From contig JAHHRJ010000015.1 of NCBI GenBank assembly GCA_020025885.1, positions 1 to 45,232 on the forward strand: a DNA stretch of 45,232 bases, in the 5' to 3' direction. The position numbers were made by a program, and so were the translations under genes. This document shows, piece by piece, positions 25,342 to 34,082 of the stretch. How positions within the stretch are numbered: position 1 is the stretch's first letter; every line of letters starts with the position of its first letter. The DNA comes from Butyricicoccus sp. (GTDB lineage: Bacteria > Bacillota > Clostridia > Oscillospirales > Butyricicoccaceae). The notes beneath the pieces were generated by a model. That model saw only the letters and a program-made list of their open reading frames with translations. It made no database searches and was not told the origin of the DNA.

Positions 25342-25507
25342 TAGGCGCTATCGAAAAGTCGAAATTCTGGTCTTTTTCTACAATGAGCGGCATCGGCTGC
25401 ATTAAAAATACGCGGAATCCATCAAGGATTCCTGCATTTTTTTGCCTTGCATCTATGCACGCACTGCGAAAAATTCGTCGATTTCTTTGTTTTCAGATAC
25501 GCTCTAG
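25342..25507. repeat. Dispersed direct repeat, copy 2 (~166 bp)
   Basis: This is the same sequence as 14293-14457, in the same orientation, with an identical 40-base run at 25462-25501 and the same GAATCCATCAAGGATTC hairpin. It ends at GCTCTAG, one base before the hemB ribosome site TGGAGGAAA, so it forms the immediate 5' flank of hemB. It may carry regulatory or termination activity, but no sigma-A promoter is evident within it. Confidence 0.85.
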
Positions 25508-25522
25508 TTGGAGGAAAAATAA

Positions 25523-26509
25523 ATGTTTAATGAAACAATTCGTCCGCGCCGCCTGCGTACTTCGGACACCTTGCGCCGTATGGTGCGTGAAACTAGAATA
25601 TCACCAGATAGCTTGATTTGGCCTATTTTTGTACGTGAGGGTACGGGTATCTATGAGGAGATCCCATCCCTGCCTGGGCAGTATCATTATAGCCCAGACC
25701 AGCTTTTCCGCATGGTAGAGCGCGCAAGAGAACATGGCGTTTCCCGCGTGATCCTGTTTGGACTGCCAGAGGAAAAGGATGCCTGCGGTTCGGGTGCTTG
25801 GAAAGAAGATGGTATTGTACAGCAGGGCATTCGCCGCATCAAGGAATTGGCACCAGAAATGTATGTCATCACTGACGTGTGCATGTGCGAGTATACCTCA
25901 CATGGGCATTGTGGTATTCTGTGCGGGCATGATGTGGACAACGACGAGACTTTGGAAGTGCTTGCAAAGACAGCACTCAGCCATGCACAGGCGGGTGCGG
26001 ATATGGTTGCACCCAGCGATATGATGGATGGACGTATTGCACGCATCCGCGAAATTTTGGATGCAAATGGCTTTCAAAATGTGCCCATTATGTCCTATGC
26101 AGCAAAATATGCATCTTCTTTTTATGGTCCATTCCGTGATGCGGCAGGCTCTGCGCCAGCGTTTGGCGACCGCCGTTCCTATCAGATGGACCCACACAAC
26201 GGCAGAGAAGCCATGCGCGAGTGTGCACTCGATGTGCAGGAGGGTGCGGATATCTTAATGGTAAAGCCAGCACTCAGCTATCTGGATCTCATTTATCAGG
26301 CGCGAAACCAGTTTGATTTGCCAATTGCAGCCTATTCGGTAAGCGGAGAATATGCTATGATAAAAGCAGCAGCACAGGCGGAACTCATCGATGAATATGG
26401 TGTCATGTGCGAATCTGCGGTAAGCATTTTTCGCGCAGGTGCAGATATTCTCATTACCTACTATGCCTGTGAACTTGCAGATGCAATTCGAAAAGGAGAG
26501 ATCGGATAA
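25523..26509 (+). CDS. hemB: Delta-aminolevulinic acid dehydratase (porphobilinogen synthase)
   Basis: The 328-residue protein begins RPRRLRTSDTLRRMVRET and has the zinc-type cysteines DVCMCEYTSHGHCG. The Schiff-base lysines are in SYAAKYASSFYGPFRDA (Lys195) and MVKPALSYLD (Lys248). It condenses two 5-aminolevulinate to porphobilinogen. TTGGAGG precedes ATG 25523. It resumes the operon after the 372-base gap, and its stop overlaps the start of hemL (TAATG). Confidence 0.97.
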   Translation: MFNETIRPRRLRTSDTLRRMVRETRISPDSLIWPIFVREGTGIYEEIPSLPGQYHYSPDQLFRMVERAREHGVSRVILFGLPEEKDACGSGAWKEDGIVQQGIRRIKELAPEMYVITDVCMCEYTSHGHCGILCGHDVDNDETLEVLAKTALSHAQAGADMVAPSDMMDGRIARIREILDANGFQNVPIMSYAAKYASSFYGPFRDAAGSAPAFGDRRSYQMDPHNGREAMRECALDVQEGADILMVKPALSYLDLIYQARNQFDLPIAAYSVSGEYAMIKAAAQAELIDEYGVMCESAVSIFRAGADILITYYACELADAIRKGEIG

Positions 26510-27801
26510 TGAAGCTGGAACGCTCACAAGCGCTTTTCGAGCGGGCGCAGAAGGTTTTGCCGGGCGGCGTCAATTCCCCAGTGCGCGCCTATCGCTCGGT
26601 CGGCGGCATACCACCATTTTTAGTACGCGGTGCGGGCAGCCATGTTTGGGACGAAGATGGAAATGAATATGTGGACTTTATTGGTTCTTGGGGTCCGCTG
26701 ATTTTAGGGCACAGTGATGCACGTGTCTTGAAAGCTGTACAAGAGGCAATCGCACATGGTCTGTCTTTTGGGGCACCAACGGCAATCGAAGTCGATGTGG
26801 CAGAACTGCTGGTCGATATGGTGCCGAATATTGATATGGTGCGCATGGTAAACTCTGGCACAGAGGCTGTCATGAGTGCGGTGCGTGTGGCACGTGGTGC
26901 GACCGGACGTAACAAGATCATTAAGTTTGAAGGCTGCTATCATGGGCACAGCGACGCAATGCTGGTAAAGGCTGGATCTGGTGCGCTGACTGGCGGTGCA
27001 CCGGACTCTAAGGGGGTGCCAGCAGCCGTTGCAGCGGATACTTTGATCGCACAGTTTAATGATTTGGCATCGGTGGAACAACTGTTGCAGGCAAACCCGG
27101 AGCAGGTTGCGGCGGTGATCGTAGAGCCAGTTGCGGCAAATATGGGTGTTGTGCCACCACAGGACGGATTTTTGCAGGGACTGCGTGATCTGTGTGACCG
27201 CTATGGCGCGTTGCTCATTTTCGATGAGGTCATTACTGGATTCCGCTTGGCACGCGGCGGCGCACAGGAATATTTTGGTGTACGCGCAGACCTTGTGACC
27301 TTTGGCAAGATTATTGGCGGCGGTATGCCAGTTGGTGCATATGCCGGCAAAAAGGAACTGATGTCGCAGGTTGCGCCGACAGGTCCGATCTATCAGGCAG
27401 GCACGCTGTCCGGCAATCCGGTTGCAATGGCGGCGGGACTCACCCAACTGCAGATTTTGCAGGCAAATCCAGTGTATTATATGGAACTGGAGCACAAAGC
27501 ACAGTGCATGGCGCAGGGTATGCGCGACGCGGCACAGCAGGCTGGTGTTGCAGTGCAGGTCAATCAGTGCGGTGCACTCTTGTGCACCTATTTTACAGAT
27601 GCACCTGTGCAGTGCTTTGCGGATACACAGAAATCGAATTTGAAACAATTCCGTGCATATTTTCATGGCATGCTTGCGCGGCGGATGTATATTGCGCCAT
27701 CCCAGTATGAGGCAGCATTTGTCAACGTGAGCCATACGGAAGAAGACATTGCGGCGTTTTGTAAGGCAGCAGAACAGGTGATGAAGGAATTGCAGGTATA
27801 A
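26509..27801 (+). CDS. hemL: Glutamate-1-semialdehyde 2,1-aminomutase
   Basis: The 430-residue class III PLP aminotransferase has LPGGVNSPVRAY, NSGTEAVMSAVRVAR, FEGCYHGHSD and FDEVITGFR, with the PLP lysine in TFGKIIGGGMPVGAYAG (Lys267). It converts glutamate-1-semialdehyde from HemA to 5-aminolevulinate, completing the C5 route with hemA in the same gene series. Confidence 0.97.
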   Translation: MKLERSQALFERAQKVLPGGVNSPVRAYRSVGGIPPFLVRGAGSHVWDEDGNEYVDFIGSWGPLILGHSDARVLKAVQEAIAHGLSFGAPTAIEVDVAELLVDMVPNIDMVRMVNSGTEAVMSAVRVARGATGRNKIIKFEGCYHGHSDAMLVKAGSGALTGGAPDSKGVPAAVAADTLIAQFNDLASVEQLLQANPEQVAAVIVEPVAANMGVVPPQDGFLQGLRDLCDRYGALLIFDEVITGFRLARGGAQEYFGVRADLVTFGKIIGGGMPVGAYAGKKELMSQVAPTGPIYQAGTLSGNPVAMAAGLTQLQILQANPVYYMELEHKAQCMAQGMRDAAQQAGVAVQVNQCGALLCTYFTDAPVQCFADTQKSNLKQFRAYFHGMLARRMYIAPSQYEAAFVNVSHTEEDIAAFCKAAEQVMKELQV

Positions 27802-27817
27802 AAGGAGTTTTTATATT

Positions 27818-29026
27818 TTGATGGAACGCCAATTTATAATTATTGGTGCGGGCATGGGCGTACCAGAGGAACTGACAGAACAGGCAAAGACGGCAATGCG
27901 TGCGGCAGATTATGTGCTCGCACCAAAGCGGATCGCAGATAGCCTATCGGGAATCTGTCCGATTACAACCGTTGGTATTGTGGAAATGGCAGATCATGCG
28001 ATTGCCTGCGGCGCGCAGACCGTGGCACTGCTCATGTCAGGCGATACAGGATTTTTCAGCCTGACAAACCGCTTGCAGCAGGTATTGCGTCCCCATGGAG
28101 AAGTACACATTATTGCAGGACTCAGCAGTATGCAATATCTGTGCGCAAAGTGTGGGGTACCTTATGATGATGCACATATTTTAAGTCTGCATGGTCGCGA
28201 GGGAAGTATTTTGGGTGCGGTCAGCTATCACAAGAAAGTGTTTGTGCTGACAGGTGGACAGCATACCGCACAGAGCATTTGCCATGATTTGGATGTTGCT
28301 GGGCTGTCAGATGTACAAGTGATCTTGGGTGAGAATCTTGGTGCACCAGATGAACAGATCATTGCAGGTACAGCGCATGAGCTGGCAAGCCATGAGACAG
28401 GCGATCTGGCAGTTTTGCTCATTCGCAATGAACAGGCGGTAGATGCAAGAGAAAGCCTGCGCGATGACCGATTTATCCGCGGACGCGTGCCCATGACCAA
28501 ACAGGAAGTGCGCTGGGCAGTGGTCAATCTGCTGGAAATCAAGCAGCATGATATCGTCTATGATATCGGTGCCGGGACAGGTTCCGTGTCTGTTGAGCTT
28601 GCAAGACATGCAGAGCGCGGTCTTGTGTATGCGATCGAACAGAAAGAGGAAGGTTTGGAACTCATCGAGCAGAATCGCAAGGCGCTTGGTGCATTTAACG
28701 TGATCCCAGTCAGTGGATATGCACCCAAAATATTTGCAGATTTGCCGATTCCGGATGCGGCATTTATCGGTGGCAGCAGCGGCGAACTGCCAGAGATTTT
28801 GACGCTTCTGAAGCGTGTCAATCCAACGATTCGCGTCTGCGTGAGTGCGATCGCGCTGGAAACCATGGGGCTTGCACTAGAATGCCTGAAGAAACTGGGC
28901 TATGCCAATTTGGAAGTATGCCAGATCAGTGCAGCACGTGGCAGAATGGTTGCAAGCTATACTATGATGACAGCAAACAATCCAGTTTTTCTGCTGACTG
29001 CGGGAGGAAAAAGCAATGACGCGTGA
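27818..29026 (+). CDS. cbiET: Fusion: cobalt-precorrin-7 C5-methyltransferase (CbiE) + C15-methyltransferase/decarboxylase (CbiT)
   Basis: Residues 1-~205 form a CbiE tetrapyrrole methylase (IIGAGMGVPEELTEQAKTAM, LMSGDTGFFSL, IIAGLSSMQYLCAKCGVPYDDA). Residues ~215-402 form CbiT with the Rossmann SAM motif DIGAGTGSVSVELAR near residue 249 and FIGGSSGELPEIL. The protein methylates C5 and C15 and removes the C12 acetate carboxyl. The start is TTG 27818 (10 bases after AAAGGAG) or the next codon ATG 27821; spacing favours TTG. It overlaps cbiA by 11 bases. Confidence 0.95.
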   Translation: MMERQFIIIGAGMGVPEELTEQAKTAMRAADYVLAPKRIADSLSGICPITTVGIVEMADHAIACGAQTVALLMSGDTGFFSLTNRLQQVLRPHGEVHIIAGLSSMQYLCAKCGVPYDDAHILSLHGREGSILGAVSYHKKVFVLTGGQHTAQSICHDLDVAGLSDVQVILGENLGAPDEQIIAGTAHELASHETGDLAVLLIRNEQAVDARESLRDDRFIRGRVPMTKQEVRWAVVNLLEIKQHDIVYDIGAGTGSVSVELARHAERGLVYAIEQKEEGLELIEQNRKALGAFNVIPVSGYAPKIFADLPIPDAAFIGGSSGELPEILTLLKRVNPTIRVCVSAIALETMGLALECLKKLGYANLEVCQISAARGRMVASYTMMTANNPVFLLTAGGKSNDA

Positions 29027-30368
29027 GCAGCCGCGTCTGCTGATCGCCGGAACGGGGAGTGGATGCGGTAAGACTACCGTATCCAGTGCACTCTTGCGTG
29101 TGTGGCAGAGACAGGGTGTGGATTTGTGCGCGTTCAAATGTGGTCCGGACTACATTGATCCCATGTTTCATCGGGAAACGTTGGGACTGCCCTCGTACAA
29201 TCTCGATCTGTTTTTCCTAAAAGAGCAGATGGTATGTGATTTGCTGTTTCGGCGGCTGTCAGGCGGTAAGATCGGCGTCATCGAAGGTGTCATGGGTTAT
29301 TATGACGGCATGGGGCTGACCGATGAAGCATCGGCGGCACACGTTGCACGTGCCACTGAGACGCCAACTGTTTTGGTGGTACGCCCCAGAGGACAAGCAC
29401 TATCTCTTGCCGCAATGATCGCAGGTTTTATGCAGTTTGCACCCAATACCATTCGCGGCGTGATCCTCAATGGTGTGACAAAGGGAATGTATCCGTTTTA
29501 TCGGGACATTGCAGCGCGTGCTGGGGCGCAGGTGTATGGCTATCTGCCGCCCATTCCGGAGGCAGAATTGCCCGAACGACATTTGGGACTTGTGACAGCG
29601 CAGGAACTTCCAGATTTACAAAAACGGTTGGAGCTGCTGGCAGATGCAGCATGCGAAGGTTTGGATCTGGAAGGGCTGCTTGCACTTGCAAAGACCGCAC
29701 CGCCGCTTGCAGAGCCGGAGCGGACAACATACCCTAAAATACCAGTACGGATCGCAGTTGCACAAGATGCGGCATTTTGTTTTTACTATGCAGATAATCT
29801 GGATGTACTGACTGAGTGCGGTGCAGAAATTGTGCCGTTTTCGCCACTTTCAGATACATGTCTGCCCGATGATGCAGATGGGCTGTATCTTGGTGGAGGG
29901 TATCCGGAATTATATCTGGAGCAGCTTGCAGGGAATCATTCCATGAAAGAAAGCATACACCAGCATATTGCAGCGGGCAAGCCTGTGCTTGCAGAATGCG
30001 GGGGGTTTATGTATCTGGGTGCGGAAGTTGCAGACGGAATGCAAAGTGCACCGCTGGTGGGCGCATTACCCGTGTATACAGAGCTGACCAAGCGATTGCA
30101 GAATTTTGGATATGTGACCCTGACCGCTCAGCGTGACAATATCTTGTGTGATGCAGGACAGACGTTGCGGGCGCATGAGTTTCACTATTCTAAGTCAGAT
30201 GACGCAGGAAACTGCTTTGTGGCACAAAAGGCAAATGGAAAGCAATGGGAGTGTGTATTTGCAAATGAAACCATGTATGCGGGCTATCCCCATTTATATT
30301 TCCGAGGACAGATGGACGCGATTCAGAGATTCTTGTCCGTTTGCTTAGAGAAGAGGCGAGATGCATGA
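29016..30368 (+). CDS. cbiA: Cobyrinate a,c-diamide synthase
   Basis: The 450-residue protein has the P-loop IAGTGSGCGKTTVSSALL, KCGPDYIDPMFH and GVMGYYDG in the ATP-dependent domain. A class I glutamine amidotransferase domain follows, with the nucleophile in AECGGFMYL (Cys328). It amidates the a and c side chains of cobyrinate using ATP and glutamine. GGGAGGAAA precedes the start inside cbiET. Confidence 0.96.
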   Translation: MTREQPRLLIAGTGSGCGKTTVSSALLRVWQRQGVDLCAFKCGPDYIDPMFHRETLGLPSYNLDLFFLKEQMVCDLLFRRLSGGKIGVIEGVMGYYDGMGLTDEASAAHVARATETPTVLVVRPRGQALSLAAMIAGFMQFAPNTIRGVILNGVTKGMYPFYRDIAARAGAQVYGYLPPIPEAELPERHLGLVTAQELPDLQKRLELLADAACEGLDLEGLLALAKTAPPLAEPERTTYPKIPVRIAVAQDAAFCFYYADNLDVLTECGAEIVPFSPLSDTCLPDDADGLYLGGGYPELYLEQLAGNHSMKESIHQHIAAGKPVLAECGGFMYLGAEVADGMQSAPLVGALPVYTELTKRLQNFGYVTLTAQRDNILCDAGQTLRAHEFHYSKSDDAGNCFVAQKANGKQWECVFANETMYAGYPHLYFRGQMDAIQRFLSVCLEKRRDA

Positions 30369-31423
30369 CATTCGAACAATGTAAAAAAGCCATACAGCCG
30401 GCTTGTGCACACAGCAAAGCGGAGGCAGAGCGGTATTTTGCCAGCATTGCCATCCCGCTCGGCAGTTTGGGACGTTTGCAGGATGCGATCGTACAGATCG
30501 CAGGGGCACAGCGTCAGGCACATCCAAGCATCAAACAGCGCACCGTTGCAGTCTTTTGTGCGGACAATGGTGTCGTGGCGCAAGGTGTCACGCAATGCGG
30601 GCAAGAAGTGACAGCGCTCGTGACAGAAAATCTGAACCGTGCACAGACCTCAGTTTGCCGCATGGCAAAACGCGCTGGGGTGCAGGTGCTGCCGATTGAT
30701 ATTGGTGTGGCGCGAGATGTGGTAGGCGACAAGCTCATGCACCGAAAGATCGCCTATGGCACACAGGATATGACGCAAGGCGCAGCCATGGCACGCGAAG
30801 ACTGTATTCGTGCGATTGAGGTTGGAATCGAAATGGCGATATTCTGCAAAAAACGTGGGGATGCCTTAGTCGCGGTTGGTGAAATGGGTATTGGAAACAC
30901 GACAACAACGGCGGCGGTGGCTGCGGTTTTAACAGGTGCAGATGTGGAGCAAATCACTGGACGTGGTGCAGGGCTTTCCACAGAAGGACTGGTACGCAAG
31001 GTGGATGCGATTGGCCGCGCGATCGCGTACAATGCACCGGATGCATTAGACCCCATTGATGTGCTTTCCAAAGTGGGCGGCTTTGACCTTGCTGGAATCA
31101 CTGGATTTTATCTGGGGGCGGCGGCGCATGGTTTGCCGATTGTTGCAGATGGTGTCATCACAGTAGCGGCGGCATTGTGTGCGGTGCGGCTGTGTCCGGC
31201 AGTGCGTGACTATATTCTGTTTTCCCATGCGTCCCAAGAACCAGCAGGTCAAATTCTGTTGGATACACTGGATGCAAAGCCTTTTATCACGGCGGGAATG
31301 CGCTTGGGAGAGGGCACAGGCGCAGTTGCGGCAATTACGCTGCTTGACCTTGCATTCTCGGTATATGATGAAATGCCGTGCTTTGCAGATACGGCAATCG
31401 AAGCCTATCAGCCACTTGTATGA
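30365..31423 (+). CDS. cobT: Nicotinate-nucleotide--dimethylbenzimidazole phosphoribosyltransferase
   Basis: The 352-residue protein has FCADNGVVAQGVTQ, GEMGIGNTTTTAAVAAVLTG and TGRGAGLSTEGL. The catalytic base is in RLGEGTGAVAAI (Glu316). It makes alpha-ribazole phosphate from the lower-ligand base and nicotinate mononucleotide. No bza or bluB genes for dimethylbenzimidazole synthesis are in the window, so the base used is unknown. Start ATG 30365 overlaps the cbiA stop. Confidence 0.96.
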   Translation: MTFEQCKKAIQPACAHSKAEAERYFASIAIPLGSLGRLQDAIVQIAGAQRQAHPSIKQRTVAVFCADNGVVAQGVTQCGQEVTALVTENLNRAQTSVCRMAKRAGVQVLPIDIGVARDVVGDKLMHRKIAYGTQDMTQGAAMAREDCIRAIEVGIEMAIFCKKRGDALVAVGEMGIGNTTTTAAVAAVLTGADVEQITGRGAGLSTEGLVRKVDAIGRAIAYNAPDALDPIDVLSKVGGFDLAGITGFYLGAAAHGLPIVADGVITVAAALCAVRLCPAVRDYILFSHASQEPAGQILLDTLDAKPFITAGMRLGEGTGAVAAITLLDLAFSVYDEMPCFADTAIEAYQPLV

Positions 31424-31433
31424 GGAAACTGAT

Positions 31434-31964
31434 ATGTTGATTGTGATAACAGGCGGTGCGGCGAGCGGAAAATCGGCACAGGCAGAGCGGATCGTGTGCG
31501 AGCGAGCGGCAGCTGGAAAACGGCTGTATCTGGCAACCATGCAGCCTTTCGGAGAAGCGGCGCAGGCACGAATGCGGCGGCATCATAAACTACGTGCAGG
31601 CAGGGGCTTCGAGACGGTGGAACGCTATACTAGGTTAGACAAGCTGGTACTGGACAAGCAGTATGATAGCATTTTGCTCGAATGCATGTCCAATTTACTG
31701 GCAAACGAGCAATTTTCTCCCAATGGCGCGGGTGGCAATGCCGTTTCAGCGATCCTTTGTGGAATCGATGCACTGCAAAAGCACTGTAAAGATCTGATTG
31801 TTGTTACAAATGAAATTTTTTCGGATGGACAAGTCTATCCGGCAGAAACCATGCAGTATATGAAAATGCTGGGGCAGCTCAACTGCGCACTTGCAGAGCG
31901 TGCAGATGCCGTACTCTATACCATATGTGGCATTGTGATTCAGCAGAAAGGAATGGTTTTATGA
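31434..31964 (+). CDS. cobU: Adenosylcobinamide kinase/adenosylcobinamide-phosphate guanylyltransferase
   Basis: The 176-residue protein has the P-loop GGAASGKSAQAERIV at the N-terminus, LYLATMQPFGEAAQARMRRH, and LLECMSNLLANE (CobU usually LLDCLTLWLxN). VTNEIFSDGQVYPAETMQY matches the CobU VTNEVGxGIVP region in position but is diverged. It phosphorylates adenosylcobinamide and transfers GMP. The frame is open upstream inside cobT, but the P-loop fixes the start at ATG 31434. A second CobU-like protein is encoded after cobS. Confidence 0.88.
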   Translation: MLIVITGGAASGKSAQAERIVCERAAAGKRLYLATMQPFGEAAQARMRRHHKLRAGRGFETVERYTRLDKLVLDKQYDSILLECMSNLLANEQFSPNGAGGNAVSAILCGIDALQKHCKDLIVVTNEIFSDGQVYPAETMQYMKMLGQLNCALAERADAVLYTICGIVIQQKGMVL

Positions 31965-32737
31965 TGAAAGGTTTGCGGAATGGATTGTGCATTGCGTTTT
32001 CGATGTACTCTATTATCCCTATGCCGCATGTGCCGTGGAAGCGGGAAAATATGCAGTATGCACTTTGCTTTTTGCCGCTGGTAGGAGCACTCATTGGCTT
32101 GTGTGAATGGCTATGGTTTATCTTCTGCTTTGGCTCAAAGATGGCATCCCTATTTTATGCAGTGGGTGCAGCATTATTGCCTGTCCTGATCTCAGGCGGC
32201 ATTCATCTCGATGGGCTGACTGATACCTGTGACGCGCTCGGTTCTCATGCTGAGCCAGAAAAGCGGCTGGAGATCATGAAAGATCCGCATGTCGGTGCAT
32301 TTGGTGTGCTGGGCATGGTGGCGTTTCTCATGATCGAAACGGCGTTGTTTGCGCAGGTTTATGAAAAGCCATACATCTTATTCCCAATTTGGGTGGGATT
32401 TCTGGCGGCACGTATGGCAGGAGCAAGTGCGGTCGTATCCATTCCCTGCGCCAAAAATACAGGGCTTGCCTATGTATTTGCAGCCAACAGCGAGCGGGAG
32501 TCCGCGGCGCGTGTTTTGCGCATCCAGCAGATTTGCTTTGTGCTGATTGCTATGCTCATGCAGCTGAAGCCCTATATGGTGATCTTGCTTGCCGTGTATT
32601 TTGCGTGGGGTTATCTCTATGAAAGATTCTGCACGACAAAATTTGGCGGCATTACGGGCGATCTAGCAGGCTTCCTGATCTCTACCATGGAGCTGTTATT
32701 TGTAGCAGCGGCAGCCTTTGGAGGTGTGTTCCTGTGA
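31961..32737 (+). CDS. cobS: Adenosylcobinamide-GDP ribazoletransferase (cobalamin synthase)
   Basis: This 258-residue integral membrane protein has several hydrophobic helices and the CobS motif GGIHLDGLTDTCDALGS, followed by KDPHVGAFGV and FGGITGDLAGF. It joins adenosylcobinamide-GDP to alpha-ribazole (phosphate) at the membrane, the last assembly step. ATG 31961 overlaps the cobU stop, and the cobS stop overlaps the GTG start of the next gene. Confidence 0.95.
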   Translation: MMKGLRNGLCIAFSMYSIIPMPHVPWKRENMQYALCFLPLVGALIGLCEWLWFIFCFGSKMASLFYAVGAALLPVLISGGIHLDGLTDTCDALGSHAEPEKRLEIMKDPHVGAFGVLGMVAFLMIETALFAQVYEKPYILFPIWVGFLAARMAGASAVVSIPCAKNTGLAYVFAANSERESAARVLRIQQICFVLIAMLMQLKPYMVILLAVYFAWGYLYERFCTTKFGGITGDLAGFLISTMELLFVAAAAFGGVFL

Positions 32738-33111
32738 ACTGTTTGATCGTAGGCGGTGCATATCAGGGAAAGCGCACCTTTGCGCAAAAGAAATTTCATT
32801 TGCAACCAGAGGATATTGCAGATGGGGCGGCAGTTTGTCTAGAACAGCCACTTGCCCAAAAGGCGATCTGCAATGTGCACCAGATGGTGCGCCGTGCGCT
32901 GACGATGGGTATTTCAAACGATGTGTTGCTCGAATTTCTGCAAGGGAAAATCGTGCTGTGCGATGAGGTTGGATGTGGTGTGGTGCCCATTAAGCGAGAG
33001 CAGGACAATTGGCGCGAAGCGGTTGGGCGGTTGTGCTGTGATCTGGCAGCGCGTGCAGACGCGGTTTACTGGGTGCGTGCAGGCATTGCACAGCAAATCA
33101 AAGGAGGATAG
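32734..33111 (+). CDS. Short CobU-like protein (second copy)
   Basis: The 125-residue protein begins MNCLIVGGAYQGKRTFAQKK, a P-loop-like segment with Arg where CobU has Ser/Thr after GK. Its second half, CDEVGCGVVPIKREQDNWRE...CDLAARADAVYWVRAGIAQQIK, resembles the CobU NEVGxGIVP...WREAxGRL...AARAD C-terminal half. It lacks the middle third of CobU. The GTG 32734 start follows GGAGG, 9 bases away, and overlaps cobS. It may carry one of the two CobU activities or be a partner of the full-length CobU; the segment retained here is the one most diverged in that protein. Function is inference. Confidence 0.75.
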   Translation: MNCLIVGGAYQGKRTFAQKKFHLQPEDIADGAAVCLEQPLAQKAICNVHQMVRRALTMGISNDVLLEFLQGKIVLCDEVGCGVVPIKREQDNWREAVGRLCCDLAARADAVYWVRAGIAQQIKGG

Positions 33112-33114
33112 TGC

Positions 33115-34068
33115 ATGGCAGTCATATTTGCGGTTTTGCTGGGGTTTATTTTGGATTGTATTTTTGGCGATCCGCAAAATCTGTGGCATCCAGTCTGCGC
33201 GATTGGCACTCTCATCAGCAAGACCGAGCGGCTACTGCGGCGTATCTTTCCTGATAGCCCGCGTGCGTTGACCGTTGCAGGTGTGTTTTTATGGGCGATT
33301 GTGTGTGCGGTCAGCTTTGCTGTGCCAGCACTCATTTTGTGGGTGTGCTGGCGCATTCATCCTGCGCTGTATTTTGCAGTGCAGACCCTATTTTGTTATC
33401 AGATTTTTGCACGGCGTTCGCTTGCGGAAGCCGGAAAACATGTATATATTGCGCTTGCACGTTCCTTAGACGAGGGACGGCAGGCAGTTTCGATGTATGT
33501 TGGGCGCGACACAACCGCGCTTGACGAGACAGGTGTGATTAAGGCAACCGTGGAAACGATTGCGGAGAACACAACAGATGGTGTGATCGCCCCGATGATC
33601 TATATGCTTATTGGCGGCGCACCGCTTGGATTTTTCTATAAGGCGGTCAATACACTCGATTCTATGGTGGGATATCACAATGATCGCTATGAATATCTTG
33701 GAAAATGTTCTGCGAAAGCAGATGATATATTGAATTTTATTCCGGCGAGACTTTCCGCTGTGTGCATGATCGCAGCGGCAGGTGTTTTGGGATTTGACAA
33801 CCAGAATGCAATGCGTATTTTTCGGCGGGATCGGGGCAATCACAAAAGCCCCAATGCGGCACAGACAGAGTCGGTTTGTGCAGGTGCACTGCATATCCAG
33901 CTTGCAGGGGATGCAGTCTATTTTGGAAAACGAATGGAGAAACCATTTATTGGAGATCCTGACCGTCCAATCGCACGCAATGATATTGCGCGTGCGGAGC
34001 GGCTGATGACAGGTGCTTCCCTCATTATGCTCACACTTGGGGTTGCGGTTCGGTTTTTGTTTGGATAA
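33115..34068 (+). CDS. cbiB: Adenosylcobinamide-phosphate synthase
   Basis: The 317-residue membrane protein has LLGFILDCIFGDPQNLWHPV at its N-terminus, VSMYVGRDT, ETIAENTTDGVIAPM and SMVGYHNDRYEYLGKCSAKADD, all typical of CbiB/CobD. It attaches (R)-1-amino-2-propanol phosphate to adenosylcobyric acid. AAGGAGG is 7 bases before ATG 33115. Its substrate partner CobD is encoded next. Confidence 0.96.
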   Translation: MAVIFAVLLGFILDCIFGDPQNLWHPVCAIGTLISKTERLLRRIFPDSPRALTVAGVFLWAIVCAVSFAVPALILWVCWRIHPALYFAVQTLFCYQIFARRSLAEAGKHVYIALARSLDEGRQAVSMYVGRDTTALDETGVIKATVETIAENTTDGVIAPMIYMLIGGAPLGFFYKAVNTLDSMVGYHNDRYEYLGKCSAKADDILNFIPARLSAVCMIAAAGVLGFDNQNAMRIFRRDRGNHKSPNAAQTESVCAGALHIQLAGDAVYFGKRMEKPFIGDPDRPIARNDIARAERLMTGASLIMLTLGVAVRFLFG

Positions 34069-34082
34069 AAGAGGTGTTACAG

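Noticed and set aside
26704..27735. 343-codon minus-strand open frame inside hemL
   Set aside because: It is fully antisense to a conserved enzyme; the Cys/His-rich product and lack of a ribosome site mark it as a by-product of hemL codon use.
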